DNA of 64,000 nt from Bacteroidia bacterium (GCA_020849295.1 JADLGN010000005.1:62001-126000), one strand, 5' to 3'; shown: positions 37,548 to 46,343, counted from the stretch's first letter. Notes: a model not told the origin generated them from the letters alone. Numbers and translations are program-made.

Positions 37548-37751
37548 TTACCTCATCAAATGTAATGTCACTTTAAAAAACTGTATCTGCCTGTAGTTTC
37601 GTGTGGCGTGTATGCTGTAAAAATATATTTCTGTTTAGGCAGTTTTGCCGTTTATCTGTCCATTCCATGGGGTGCTGCTACTGTAAACCATTTCGCCCCA
37701 GAGATTGAATATATTTAATGTAAGCTCTCTATTCCAATCATTGCAGGTTCA
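37548..37751 (-). pseudogene. Remnant of a T9SS type B sorting domain
   Basis: The frame reads NDWNRELTLNIFNLWGEMVY, then SSSTPWNGQINGKTA, an in-frame TAA (37635-37637), then TEIYFYSIHATRNYRQIQFF and KVTLHLMR with a final TAA at 37548-37550. The order of IFNxWGExVY, PWNGxxNGK, YFYxI and a terminal VTLxxR matches the type B (gliding motility associated) C-terminal domain of T9SS cargo proteins. The rest of that protein is absent: an in-frame stop lies just upstream at 37749-37751. This appears to be the decayed end of a former large cargo gene. Confidence 0.7.
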
Positions 37752-37776
37752 AATGTTTCATTTATACTTCGACTTG

Positions 37777-38052
37777 TCATACAAACCAATCATTCGTTTG
37801 CTCGAAATCTTCGATTACAATTACTTCTTCTTCTTGTTAAAATTGTTCAAAGTATTCTTTTGTGTTTTCGTAAACAAATTTGTTATAGATATTATCACGA
37901 GTAGGAACAAAAATTCTTGAAGGTTCAATTCCTTTGTAACAGTTTCTATTGGTTAAATAATGATGAAAACCTCGCAAATATTGACTTTCGGTTTTTATTC
38001 GTTCGATTAATGGCAATAATTCATTTGTGAGTGTTTCATATTTCAAATTCAA
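37777..38052 (-). pseudogene. Unassigned reading frame with an internal stop
   Basis: A frame open from a stop at 38059-38061 reads LNLKYETLTNELLPLIERIK ... NKFVYENTKEYFEQF (71 codons), then TAA at 37837-37839, and continues in the same frame as QEEEVIVIEDFEQTNDWFV to TGA at 37777-37779. Its only possible start is a TTG at 38052. The protein-like composition on both sides of the stop suggests a fragment of a former gene with a nonsense mutation. No family was recognised, and it may be only the end of a longer lost gene. Confidence 0.4.
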
Positions 38053-38061
38053 ATCTTTTTA

Positions 38062-38528
38062 CTACTTGGCGAAGTAAATGAGTCTGTTTTCAGAATATAC
38101 AGTAACTATGGATTAACTCATTTGGAGATAGCTGAAAAAATTAAAAACGGACTATATATTGAAAACATTTTAAAACGCATTCAAAAATGTGGATGGCGGT
38201 TATAATTTGGTTGGAATGCATGGGTATGGGCATAGCTTTGCTTTCGTTATTTGCAATTCTGTCGGAATCTGTCCTTGGTTTTATTGCAAAGAGGACTAAA
38301 TATTTGTAGTAGTTAGCGAAAGGCTGTCAATTCACACAATCACTTAAACTTATAGAATATAAAATATTGGAATAATATAAAGCTATCTATTGAACGGAGC
38401 AGGGAGTATTTCTATAAAGCCATGGTGTAGCAATGTGTGTTGGCTGAGTCTTTCATTTATCTCCAAATAAGCAAACACTAAATTATTAAAAGAATTAAAA
38501 ACGGTTTTAAACAAACTTTGTAAAAAAA
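38062..38528. other. Gene-poor stretch with no supported gene
   Basis: About 470 bases with no gene I can support. On the plus strand a 54-codon open frame (38041-38205) includes SNYGLTHLEIAEKIKNGLYI, which could be a helix-turn-helix fragment but has no start codon. A block at about 38390-38460 is richer in G and C than its surroundings and could be structured RNA or a dispersed repeat; I cannot identify it. No terminal repeats or target-site duplications were seen. Confidence 0.4.
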
Positions 38529-39068
38529 TTACCTATTAGCTTTATGTTTCTCCTTAATTAAACTTTTGTATGTGTATAATTTAGAGAAAACGAAAGAAAG
38601 CTTTATATACCAGGAGAATCCATGACTTCCATTGTAATTTTTTAATACATTGGTTGCTAAGCCAATTGACGTATCAAAATCTATTTTTCCCATTGGAACA
38701 GAACAACCCATCCCCATCATTAACAATGCCTTATTTTCTTGTTCCTGAGTAGTCAACTTTGACTTGAAAACTTGACCTGAAATATCCATTAAAGGTTTAG
38801 GTCCGGTAGTTCTATTTAAAATAAACCTTGATGAAAAGTCAAATCCAATAGTCATATAATTGGTATCATATTTAATTAATGGGCCTATAGAAAAATTAAA
38901 GCCAGAATTCCTTTTTAATTGTATTGAAGGAGAAAATCCTAATGAATTACTTTCATATGCAATCCCTGATATTTTAATTCCAATTGACGTTACGTTTGAA
39001 TTGGTATGCTGACCATTTAAATTGTTTATAAATAATAATAATACAATAGTAGCTAATTTAGAACGCAT
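38529..39068 (-). CDS. Small predicted outer-membrane barrel protein
   Basis: From the ATG at 39068 it has 179 residues: a signal peptide (MRSKLATIVLLLFINNLNGQ) and amphipathic strands such as FNFSIGPLIKYDTNYMTIGFDF and GFSWYIKLSFVFSKL, typical of a small barrel. The open frame extends 44 codons further upstream, but that part lies in another frame over the decayed gene at 39079-39747, so it is not coding. It starts 10 bases after the stop of that gene and was probably its operon partner. Function is unknown. It is the only intact gene of the 37.5-40.1 kb region. Confidence 0.65.
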   Translation of the reverse strand: MRSKLATIVLLLFINNLNGQHTNSNVTSIGIKISGIAYESNSLGFSPSIQLKRNSGFNFSIGPLIKYDTNYMTIGFDFSSRFILNRTTGPKPLMDISGQVFKSKLTTQEQENKALLMMGMGCSVPMGKIDFDTSIGLATNVLKNYNGSHGFSWYIKLSFVFSKLYTYKSLIKEKHKANR

Positions 39069-39078
39069 CTTATTATCA

Positions 39079-39747
39079 TTAAATACCAAGAGAACCCCAC
39101 GCTGATGCAGAAGTGGCGTAAAATGCTGCAATGCCGAAATTTCGCCAGCTTGTACTACTTTCTTTGCTGTCTTCAGACCAAAAACTATCAACATTGCCAT
39201 TATTTAAATAAAAGAACCAAAACACAAAAGTTACTGTATCAACAAACGGGTCAAAATTAGCACGGTATGGATACCAAGGGTCTAAAGGATTAGCATCAGC
39301 CGCAGCCCAATATGTATTACTGTATATAGCAATAGCACATCCTGCTAATAATACAGATGATTCTTCTGGTGTTAGTAGTGAGTTTAATATATCTTCTTGT
39401 AAGGTTTCGAAATATCAAACGGGTGGTGGATTATCACTATTTAGCAGTCGAATTAAAAAGTCAAGTTGTAACCCATTAAAATTTGACTTAGCGATTATCA
39501 AATCTTTTAAAGTGTATGAAACACTACCCGGCGAAATATAAAAATTTGCTGTATTATATGCTTTACCAGCCATCATTTTTGATTTAATCTAAAAATTAGG
39601 GGTTGAATCATCACATTGAGTAGCCCATGAATCTGCCAATATATCTATTGCTTCTTCAATTGTCGGAGATGGGTTTGTTGTTATTAAATTAGTTAATAAG
39701 CTATTGTGAAACTCGCCAAGAGGATTATAAGGATTAATGACTGGCAT
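39079..39747 (-). pseudogene. Gene of unknown family broken by two in-frame stops
   Basis: Starting at ATG 39747 (MPVINPYNPLGEFHNSLLTN), one frame runs 222 codons to TAA at 39079-39081, interrupted only by TAG after STPNF (39549-39551) and TGA after NPPPV (39415-39417). There is no frameshift, and the sequence stays protein-like (TYWAAADANPLDPWYPYRAN; NFGIAAFYATSASAWGSLGI). The intact product would be about 220 residues with hydrophobic stretches late in the chain. TAG and TGA are used as normal stops elsewhere, so a different code is not likely. A recent pseudogene is the simplest reading; readthrough or base errors are alternatives. Confidence 0.65.
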
Positions 39748-40139
39748 AGTTTATGAATTTTAATCAAAATTGCATTAAAATAATTACAATTATTTGTAAT
39801 TATTTTACAATATCGCCCTAAACGAAAAGAAAAGAGTAAGCGAATAGTTTTATTCAAAGTTATCTTTGAGGTTAAATAAAACTCAAATGTCTTGTCCTAA
39901 AAACGGATTTTAACTACAAAGTGAAAAATGGTATAAATACACATATTTAAGAGTTAATTTTTAATCTTAAAGTTTATGTCAGGATTTAAGTGTTTAACTG
40001 TAAACTTTTTTAAGAAGAGTTACTATTACTCAACTTTATTTATTGATGAAATTCTATTAATATAAAATAAAAAACAAATTTGTATTGTATTGTATTTATA
40101 AAAATCATAATTTCGCACACTTTTTAAAGAAAATTTCAA
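39748..40139. other. Intergenic region with inverted repeat, otherwise nothing recognised
   Basis: About 390 AT-rich bases between the broken minus-strand gene and rpmE2. It contains the 30-base inverted repeat listed separately. The sequence CATAATTTCGCAC (about 40107-40119) resembles a degenerate -7 element for rpmE2. No gene, tRNA or riboswitch was seen. Confidence 0.5.
39777..39806. repeat. Perfect 13-bp inverted repeat
   Basis: AAAATAATTACAA (39777-39789), a four-base spacer TTAT, then TTGTAATTATTTT (39794-39806). It lies 30 bases upstream of the start of the broken gene at 39747. It may be an operator or an AT-rich hairpin; in the plus direction the T run is short. Confidence 0.6.
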
Positions 40140-40388
40140 ATGAAAGAAAATATACACCCAAAAAATTATCGTCTTGTAGTGTTTAAAGATATGAGCAATG
40201 ACCAAACTTTTATCACACGTTCAACAGTAGAAACTAGAGAAACTGTTAAATGGGAAGATGGTAATGAATATCCACTATACAAACTTGAAATTTCTAATTT
40301 GTCACATCCATTCTTTACAGGTAAAATGAATTTTGTAGATACTGCAGGAAGAATAGACAAATTCAACAAAAGATATTCAAAGAAATAA
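40140..40388 (+). CDS. rpmE2: 50S ribosomal protein L31 type B
   Basis: An 82-residue L31 of the type B (zinc-independent) form, starting [20 protein letters not shown] and containing [20 protein letters not shown] and the C-terminal [13 protein letters not shown]. The CxxC zinc ligands of the type A form are absent. L31 bridges the ribosomal subunits. In many bacteria type B replaces type A under zinc limitation, but in Bacteroidota it is often the only copy, and no Zur-like site was recognised. A strong terminator follows. Confidence 0.96.
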   Translation: MKENIHPKNYRLVVFKDMSNDQTFITRSTVETRETVKWEDGNEYPLYKLEISNLSHPFFTGKMNFVDTAGRIDKFNKRYSKK

Positions 40389-40410
40389 TTTTAGAAATAT
40401 GCAATTCTGT

Positions 40411-40440
40411 AAAAAACCATCAGAAACTGATGGTTTTTTT
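40411..40440 (+). terminator. Intrinsic terminator after rpmE2
   Basis: A perfect 13-bp stem (40411-40423 with 40427-40439), core CCATCAG/CTGATGG, a three-base loop and a T run to 40440. Confidence 0.88.
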
Positions 40441-40504
40441 ATTTATAAATAAAATATTTCACAAAAAAATATCAACTTTACAACTTAAAAATACACAATA
40501 AGAA

Positions 40505-41719
40505 ATGAATATTATTTTGTTTGATGACGAATATAGAGTAAACTTATTGCCTCTCGCATTTACAAGACCTTGCGGGGCATTAAGAGTTGGTATTTTTACT
40601 ATTGCAGAAAAATGGCAACATTATTTAAACTGTAATGTTTCTTTTAAAACTCAAAAGTATCTTTCAAAAAAGTTTAACTCAAAAATTGATATAACCAATA
40701 TATTTATTAATGGAAGATACCTTCCTTCAAATAAATTAATTGAGGTATTAATTAATTTGAAAGAAAATGAAATAATAACAGACAATAATGCTGTAGTAGC
40801 TTTTGTTTTGAATGAAAACCATTCTATAGATTTTATTAATGATAATTTCAGCCTTGCAGAATTAAATAATGTAAATCAAAATATAGAATTAAGTAAAGTA
40901 AAATTCAGTTACGATATTTTCAGGCTTAACGGCGAAGAAATAGAAAAAGATTTTGACCTTATTACAAAAAACAAAAAATCACAAAATTTAAGTTCGAGCA
41001 ATAAAGCAATTTGCCATGAAAATATTTTTATTGAAGAAGGGGCAAAGGTTGAATTTTCAATTTTAAATGCAAGCTCAGGAAAAATATTTATCGGGAAGAA
41101 TGCTCAAATAATGGAGGGTTCGCTCATTCGCGGACCTTTTGCTTTGTGCAATAACAGTGAAGTGAAAATGGGTGCAAAAATATATGGACCTACTACCGTG
41201 GGACCATATAGCAAAGTAGGAGGCGAAATAAATAATTGTGTAATTTTCGGATATAGTAATAAAGCTCATGATGGGTTTATTGGTAATTCGGTAATTGGAG
41301 AATGGTGTAATATTGGAGCCGACAGTAATTCGTCAAACCTTAAAAATAATTATGCCGAAGTAAAACTATGGAATTATCCTTCTCAAAAATATCTAAAAAC
41401 CGGACTACAGTTTTGCGGGATAATAATGGCAGACCATACTAAATGCGGAATAAATACGATGTTCAATACCGGTACTGTTGCAGGTGTTTCAGCAAATATA
41501 TTCGGTACAGGTTTCCCTCGAAATTTTATTCCTGATTTTAGTTGGGGAGGCAGTTCGGGTTTCGAGACTTTTTCGCTCGAAAAAGTATTTGATGTTGCAC
41601 AAAAAGTAATGCAAAGACGCGGTGTTGAATTTGATGATAAAGAAAAAGAAATTCTTACATATATTTTTAATGAGACATCAAAATTTCGTATCTGGGAAAA
41701 CTCAATTAAACAAATATAA
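40505..41719 (+). CDS. Alternative GlmU: UDP-GlcNAc pyrophosphorylase / glucosamine-1-P acetyltransferase-like
   Basis: A 404-residue protein of the Bacteroidota GlmU-like family. It starts MNIILFDDEYRVNLLPLAFTRPCGALRVGIFTI, a divergent nucleotidyltransferase N-terminus, and has a C-terminal left-handed beta-helix from about 180 (IGKNAQIMEGSLIRGPFALCNNSEVKMGAKIYGPTTVGPYSKVGG) with hexapeptide spacing. The proposed reactions are acetylation and uridylylation of glucosamine 1-phosphate, downstream of GlmS at 14.4 kb. It starts 9 bases before tpiA ends its spacing and is co-directional with it. The assignment is by family resemblance; the exact sugar is not certain. Confidence 0.83.
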   Translation: MNIILFDDEYRVNLLPLAFTRPCGALRVGIFTIAEKWQHYLNCNVSFKTQKYLSKKFNSKIDITNIFINGRYLPSNKLIEVLINLKENEIITDNNAVVAFVLNENHSIDFINDNFSLAELNNVNQNIELSKVKFSYDIFRLNGEEIEKDFDLITKNKKSQNLSSSNKAICHENIFIEEGAKVEFSILNASSGKIFIGKNAQIMEGSLIRGPFALCNNSEVKMGAKIYGPTTVGPYSKVGGEINNCVIFGYSNKAHDGFIGNSVIGEWCNIGADSNSSNLKNNYAEVKLWNYPSQKYLKTGLQFCGIIMADHTKCGINTMFNTGTVAGVSANIFGTGFPRNFIPDFSWGGSSGFETFSLEKVFDVAQKVMQRRGVEFDDKEKEILTYIFNETSKFRIWENSIKQI

Positions 41720-41728
41720 ATAACACAA

Positions 41729-42496
41729 ATGAGAAAATTTATAATTGCAGGCAACTGGAAAATGAACCTCAATATTGAAGAGGGTTATAGTCTTGGTTCA
41801 GAAATAAATGGGATGATAAATGACGAACTAAACAACTCTAATGTTGAAATTATATTGATTCCTCCTTTTATTCATATTGCAGGTTTATTAAAAATAATAG
41901 ATTCTTCTATAATTTCTGTTGGTGCACAAAATTGCCATTATTTGAACAACGGGGCATACACTGGCGAAATTTCGCCAAAAATGTTGAAAGATATGGGAGT
42001 AAAATATGTATTAATAGGACATTCTGAAAGAAGACAATACAACTTTGAAACTAATGAACTGCTGGCTAAAAAAACTGTTGCAGCCATAGAAAACAACCTA
42101 TCACCAATTTATTGTATCGGCGAAACTTTAGAACAAAGAGAAAAAAAACTTGAATTCAATACAAATAAAACTCAACTTGAAGAAGGACTATTTCATCTTA
42201 CTGCCGATAATATTTTAAAAACTGTAATTGCTTATGAACCTGTATGGGCTATAGGTACAGGAATTACTGCAACTGCAGAGCAAGCAAATCAAATGCATGC
42301 TTTCATTAGAAAATTAATTGCCGATAAGTATAGTGATAAAGTGGCTGAAAATGTAAGAATTTTATATGGCGGAAGTATGAAACCTGAAAATTCAAATGAA
42401 TTATTAAATTGTAAAGATATTGATGGTGGTTTGATTGGAGGGGCTTCACTTGAATCGCGAAGTTTTGTAAATATAGCAAAAACTATCCCTGTTTAA
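41729..42496 (+). CDS. tpiA: Triosephosphate isomerase
   Basis: A 255-residue TIM-barrel enzyme interconverting dihydroxyacetone phosphate and glyceraldehyde 3-phosphate. Catalytic Lys is in IIAGNWKMN (near 12), His in YVLIGHSERRQY (near 98) and Glu in VIAYEPVWAIGTG (near 170), with the phosphate loop LYGGSMKPEN and GLIGGASLE. It begins 9 bases after the alternative glmU gene and is probably co-transcribed with it. Its last four bases overlap the stop of the convergent gene. Confidence 0.98.
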   Translation: MRKFIIAGNWKMNLNIEEGYSLGSEINGMINDELNNSNVEIILIPPFIHIAGLLKIIDSSIISVGAQNCHYLNNGAYTGEISPKMLKDMGVKYVLIGHSERRQYNFETNELLAKKTVAAIENNLSPIYCIGETLEQREKKLEFNTNKTQLEEGLFHLTADNILKTVIAYEPVWAIGTGITATAEQANQMHAFIRKLIADKYSDKVAENVRILYGGSMKPENSNELLNCKDIDGGLIGGASLESRSFVNIAKTIPV

Positions 42497-42963
42497 TCAA
42501 TATCGCCAAGTCTAAAACGATTTTTTACATATAAAAAAGCAAAAGCTATCTTATTTTTTTCGCCTTTTTTAAAATACTCTAAAAGAAGTACATGCCAAGT
42601 CCCTTCTCTTTCAGTATTTGTAAGATACTTTGTAATTACAAAATTTGTATCTTGATTTATTGTTCGGTTTATCCTCAAGCATATATTATCAACTCCTTCT
42701 TTTTCTTCGTTATTTTCATAATTGGCAAAATCTTTCCAATTTCGGTTTTTATCTTCTCCTCTATAAATAATATATGGTGCGGCTTTGTAAAAAGTACCCA
42801 ACTCAGTTGTCTTTGGGTCTGCAAAATCTACTGTTCTGCATATTTTTAATAATTCCTTAAGTGTAATAGCAACTTTTGCAGAATCATTTACGGTTTTTTG
42901 TGCTTTTGCTTCCGAAATAAAAAATAACAATAAAAACGCTACTGATAAATAATTAAACTTCAT
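42493..42963 (-). CDS. Secreted protein of unknown function
   Basis: A 156-residue protein with a clear signal peptide (MKFNYLSVAFLLLFFISEAKAQ) and no lipobox. The mature part is mixed alpha/beta with two cysteines (KICRTVDFAD near 42, DNICLRINR near 92) and WHVLLLEYFKKG near 125. I do not recognise a family. It is monocistronic, overlaps the tpiA stop by four bases in convergent orientation and has a -7 element 44 bases upstream. Likely periplasmic. Confidence 0.72.
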   Translation of the reverse strand: MKFNYLSVAFLLLFFISEAKAQKTVNDSAKVAITLKELLKICRTVDFADPKTTELGTFYKAAPYIIYRGEDKNRNWKDFANYENNEEKEGVDNICLRINRTINQDTNFVITKYLTNTEREGTWHVLLLEYFKKGEKNKIAFAFLYVKNRFRLGDID

Positions 42964-43007
42964 TTTTTTCTATAAATTAATTACAGATTTAAACTTAAAT
43001 CCTTTCA

Positions 43008-43015
43008 CAAATTTA
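43008..43015 (-). promoter_or_regulatory. -7 element of the 42493-42963 gene
   Basis: The minus strand reads TAAATTTG, fitting TAnnTTTG, 44 bases upstream of the ATG at 42963. Confidence 0.4.
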
Positions 43016-43106
43016 TAATTATAAATTAATACTAAAACAACTATGATTTTAATGTAAATATTATAAACTAATAATAAAATTCATCAATTAAATTTTTATT
43101 ATTTAA

Positions 43107-43114
43107 TAATTTTG
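43107..43114 (+). promoter_or_regulatory. -7 element of the 43128-43487 gene
   Basis: TAATTTTG fits TAnnTTTG and lies 13 bases before the ATG at 43128, giving a very short leader. Confidence 0.45.
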
Positions 43115-43127
43115 CAATGTTTAATAA

Positions 43128-43487
43128 ATGGAAAATTTCGACTCTTTATCGCTTTCTAATAATTTGACAAATAACATTGATAAACAAAAAATATTAGAAG
43201 CAATTATAATTCAACTTGAGAAAGATACAGGATTTGATTTTACTAAAGAAATTATACCTGACAATTTAAATTTATTTATAGAAAAATTGCATTTCGAACT
43301 AATGAATTATTTAATAAAAGTATCAAAACAAAGCCAAACTAAATTAATGAATTTAATATACAGAGTAGATATCAATCAGCGTAGTTTTAATAAAATTAAA
43401 AACAATGAAAAATACTTCCATACTTTTACTGATATGGTGCTAAGTAGAATTTTTCAAAAAACAATAACAAAGATTTATTACAAATAA
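43128..43487 (+). CDS. Small helical cytoplasmic protein, unknown function
   Basis: A 119-residue protein, almost entirely helical in pattern, with no signal peptide or membrane segment (LEAIIIQLEKDTGFDF near 22-37; LHFELMNYLIKVSKQSQTKLMNLIYRVDINQ near 54-85; a basic C-terminus KTITKIYYK). The VDINQRSFNKIKNN stretch may be conserved among Bacteroidota, but I do not recognise a named family. It has its own -7 element and terminator, so it is a single-gene unit. Confidence 0.65.
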   Translation: MENFDSLSLSNNLTNNIDKQKILEAIIIQLEKDTGFDFTKEIIPDNLNLFIEKLHFELMNYLIKVSKQSQTKLMNLIYRVDINQRSFNKIKNNEKYFHTFTDMVLSRIFQKTITKIYYK

Positions 43488-43530
43488 AAAAGCTTCCAGA
43501 AATTTAATTCTGAAAGCCTTGGCTTTTTTT
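43487..43530. terminator. Bidirectional terminator between a small gene and tRNA-Asn
   Basis: An A run and GC (43487-43493) pair with GCTTTTTT (43522-43529), enclosing a second hairpin TTCCAGAA/TTCTGAA. T runs flank it on both strands, so it can serve both convergent units. Confidence 0.55.
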
Positions 43531-43531
43531 G

Positions 43532-43605
43532 CTCCCCCTGCTGGACTTGAACCAGCGACCCTCTGATTAACAGTCAGATGCTCTAACCAGCTGAGCTAAG
43601 GAGGA
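43532..43605 (-). tRNA. tRNA-Asn (GTT)
   Basis: The minus strand reads TCCTCCTTAGCTCAGC, a D-loop with GGTTAGAG, anticodon stem-loop CTGACTGTTAATCAG with anticodon GTT, and T-loop GGTTCAAGTCC. The 5' TCCTCCT pairs with AGGGGGA at the 3' end (one G-T pair), then discriminator G. The full CCA tail is not encoded. It is 74 bases long. Confidence 0.96.
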
Positions 43606-43677
43606 ATATTAAAAAGGTGTGCAAAATTAATAATTAAATTTTTCTAATCAAGTTATTTATTAAAAAAATTAATTGTG

Positions 43678-45483
43678 CTATGAAATGCTTTTAGAAAACC
43701 TTCTTCTGTCTGATTCTTTAAGATAAATTTTTCTTAATCTGATTGATTTTGGAGTTACTTCAACATACTCGTCAGCCTGTATGTATTCAAGGGCTTCTTC
43801 TAGAGTAAATTTTACAGCAGGTGCAATTTTCATTTTTTCATCAGAACCCGAAGCTCTAACATTGCTTAATTTTTTTGTTTTAGTAAGATTTACAACCAAA
43901 TCTCCTGGTCTGGTATGCTCTCCTACAATCTGTCCTTCATAAATAGGCTCTCCAGAATTAACAAAAAACACACCTCTTTCTTGCAAATTGTTTAAACTAT
44001 AAGGTATAGAATCTCCATTATCCATGCTTATTAGTGAACCGCTTATTCTACCTTGAATTTCTCCTTTGTAAGGTTCAAAATCAATAAAACGATGGCTCAT
44101 AATTGCTTCACCTGCCGTAGCTGTAAGCAACTCGCTTCTAAAACCTATCAAACCTCTTGAAGGAATGTGGTAATTCAAAATCATTCTATCTCCTTTCGGA
44201 TTCATTCCTTTCATTTCCCCTTTACGCTGATTTGCCATTTCAATAGCTTTACCGGCAACATTTTCGGGCAAATCTATTGTAAGTTCTTCAATAGGTTCAC
44301 ATTTTACTCCATCTACTACTTTTATTATCACTTGCGGCTGTCCTATCTGGAGTTCGTATCCCTCACGCCGCATAGTTTCTATTAAAACCGAAAGATGCAA
44401 AATTCCTCTTCCGAATACCACAAATGTATCGGCAGAATCTGTTTCACTTAATCTCATTGCAAGATTTTTTTCAAGTTCTCGCTCAAGTCTTTCTTTTATA
44501 TGCCTGCTTGTTACAAATTTCCCTTCTTTGCCATAAAATGGGCTATCGTTTATAGTGAAAACCATACTCATAGTTGGTTCGTCAATTGCTATTCCAGGCA
44601 TTGCTTCAGGATTTTCAACATCTGCTATTGTATCTCCTATTTCAAAATTTTCAAGCCCGAATATGGCACATATATCACCTGCCAACACTTCGTTTGTTTT
44701 AATTTTAGCAAATCCTTCAAACACAAAAAGTTCTTTAATTTTATTTTTAAAAATTTTACCGTCTTTTTTAATCAATGCAACTGTTTGTCCTGATTTTATA
44801 ATTCCTCTATTCACTCTTCCTATTGCAATTCTACCTGTATAACTGCTATAATCAAGTGAAGTGATTTGCATTTGTAAGTCGCCTTTGGGTGGTGTAGGTG
44901 CTGGTATATGTTTTATTATTGTTTCAAAAAGTGCTTCAATATTATCAGTAGGATTTTTCCAGTCGTAACTCATCCAACCATTCTTTGCACTTCCAAATAC
45001 AGTTGGAAAATCAAGTTGCGACTCGTTTGCGTCAAGATTAAACATTAAATCAAAAACTGCATCGTGAACTGCATCAGGTGTACAATTTTTCTTATCCACT
45101 TTATTAATTACTACTACGGGTTTTTTGCCGAGTTGTATTGCTTTTTGTAGTACAAATCTTGTTTGTGGCATCGGACCTTCAAAAGCATCAACCAATAATA
45201 ATACGCCGTCTGCCATGTTTAGCACACGTTCTACTTCGCCACCAAAATCACTGTGCCCGGGTGTGTCTATTATATTAATTTTTATGTTTTTATAATTTAC
45301 CGAAACATTTTTTGCCAGAATTGTAATCCCTCTTTCTCTTTCAAGCTCATTATTGTCTAAAATTAATTCACCCGGATTTTCATGCTCTTTGAAAACTTTT
45401 GATGAAAGAAGCATTTTATCTACTAGTGTAGTTTTTCCGTGGTCAACGTGAGCAATAATGGCTATGTTTCTAATATTAATCAT
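43678..45483 (-). CDS. typA: Translational GTPase TypA/BipA
   Basis: A 601-residue GTPase of the elongation factor family that associates with the ribosome under stress and helps 50S assembly. The P-loop [12 protein letters not shown] (near 11), effector region [27 protein letters not shown] and NKVDKKN are present, as are the BipA-specific [15 protein letters not shown] and [16 protein letters not shown] near the C-terminus. Length is normal. It is monocistronic, with a -7 element 23 bases upstream. Confidence 0.97.
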   Translation of the reverse strand: MINIRNIAIIAHVDHGKTTLVDKMLLSSKVFKEHENPGELILDNNELERERGITILAKNVSVNYKNIKINIIDTPGHSDFGGEVERVLNMADGVLLLVDAFEGPMPQTRFVLQKAIQLGKKPVVVINKVDKKNCTPDAVHDAVFDLMFNLDANESQLDFPTVFGSAKNGWMSYDWKNPTDNIEALFETIIKHIPAPTPPKGDLQMQITSLDYSSYTGRIAIGRVNRGIIKSGQTVALIKKDGKIFKNKIKELFVFEGFAKIKTNEVLAGDICAIFGLENFEIGDTIADVENPEAMPGIAIDEPTMSMVFTINDSPFYGKEGKFVTSRHIKERLERELEKNLAMRLSETDSADTFVVFGRGILHLSVLIETMRREGYELQIGQPQVIIKVVDGVKCEPIEELTIDLPENVAGKAIEMANQRKGEMKGMNPKGDRMILNYHIPSRGLIGFRSELLTATAGEAIMSHRFIDFEPYKGEIQGRISGSLISMDNGDSIPYSLNNLQERGVFFVNSGEPIYEGQIVGEHTRPGDLVVNLTKTKKLSNVRASGSDEKMKIAPAVKFTLEEALEYIQADEYVEVTPKSIRLRKIYLKESDRRRFSKSIS

Positions 45484-45506
45484 TCAATTTTTTTTTTGAA
45501 AGGGTG

Positions 45507-45514
45507 CAAAAATA
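45507..45514 (-). promoter_or_regulatory. -7 element of typA
   Basis: The minus strand reads TATTTTTG, fitting TAnnTTTG, 23 bases upstream of the ATG at 45483. Confidence 0.5.
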
Positions 45515-45617
45515 CTCTTTTTTAAGTGCTATAAAAAATGAATAAAAGCAAAAATAGATGGGGTACAGAACTTATGATTTTAGTTTATAAACTTGCGTAT
45601 AGAAAATTTGGTTAGTT

Positions 45618-46328
45618 TTATAAAATATTCTTCTTTTTCATCAATGCTAAAAAATCATCTTTGTAGCTTTTCCCTACAGGTATTTTTGCATCGCCAATTT
45701 CAATTTCTGTACTATTAAAACTTGAAATATATTTAACTCCAACAATAAACGAACGATGAACTCTTATAAATTTTTCTTTTGGAAGTTTATTTTCCATATT
45801 TTTCATTGTTTGAAGTGTTATATATCTTTTGTTGTCAGTAAATAATTTTATATAATCAGCAAAAGCTTCTATGTATTGAATCTGGTCATAGCTAATTTTT
45901 ATTTGTTTCTGATTTGACTTTATATAAATACATTCATATTCAATATCAGATTGCTCTACTTCTTTATTTGTTTTCAGTACAAGATATTCTTTTATACGCT
46001 CTATAGTTTTACAAAATCTATCGTAAGACAATGGTTTAAGCAAATAATCAATTGCGTTTAATTCAAATCCTTCAATTGCAAAATCGGGATATGCAGTGCA
46101 AAAAACAATGAGTGGTGAATTTGTAAGGTTTTTAACAAACTCAAGCCCTGTGATTTCGGGCATCTGCACATCAATAAACATTACTTCAACTTTGTTGGTT
46201 TTCAAAAATTCTGATGCTTCAAGTGCATTATTGCATCGTGCAGCCAGTTCTATATCAGGATTTTTTTTAATATAACTTTCAAGTACATCAAGTGCAAGAG
46301 GTTCGTCATCTACTATTATACATTTCAT
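45618..46328 (-). CDS. LytTR-family response regulator (second pair)
   Basis: A 236-residue regulator with a receiver domain (DDEP at the N-terminus, phospho-acceptor Asp53 in MFIDVQMPEITG, KPLSYDRF near 98) and a LytTR DNA-binding domain (IQYIEAFADYIKLF, FIRVHRSFIVGVKYI). It lies 15 bases after the histidine kinase gene in transcription order and is its likely partner. It is clearly separate from, and not a recent copy of, the regulator at 5334-6086, since the two differ through most of their length. Confidence 0.92.
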   Translation of the reverse strand: MKCIIVDDEPLALDVLESYIKKNPDIELAARCNNALEASEFLKTNKVEVMFIDVQMPEITGLEFVKNLTNSPLIVFCTAYPDFAIEGFELNAIDYLLKPLSYDRFCKTIERIKEYLVLKTNKEVEQSDIEYECIYIKSNQKQIKISYDQIQYIEAFADYIKLFTDNKRYITLQTMKNMENKLPKEKFIRVHRSFIVGVKYISSFNSTEIEIGDAKIPVGKSYKDDFLALMKKKNIL

Positions 46329-46343
46329 ATCTTTTTTATTTTA

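Noticed and set aside
38041-38205. Open frame with SNYGLTHLEIAEKIKNGLYI, helix-turn-helix-like
   Set aside because: No start codon, no recognised family and only 54 codons; kept as a note in the gene-poor stretch.
38193-38309. 38-residue hydrophobic peptide MAVIIWLECMGMGIALLSLF...
   Set aside because: It could be a small membrane or toxin-like peptide, but it is in decayed DNA, has no promoter or partner and is too short to support.
39069-39200. N-terminal 44-codon extension of the barrel gene at 38529-39068
   Set aside because: It lies over the better-supported broken gene in another frame, and the signal peptide starts at 39068.
39079-39747. Alternative genetic code to explain in-frame TAG and TGA
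   Set aside because: TAA, TAG and TGA all end clear genes elsewhere in the window (for example TAG for pntB, TGA for the kinase at 5337).
37441-40139. Mobile element or prophage
   Set aside because: No transposase, integrase, terminal repeats or target duplications were seen, although the region is gene-poor and decayed.
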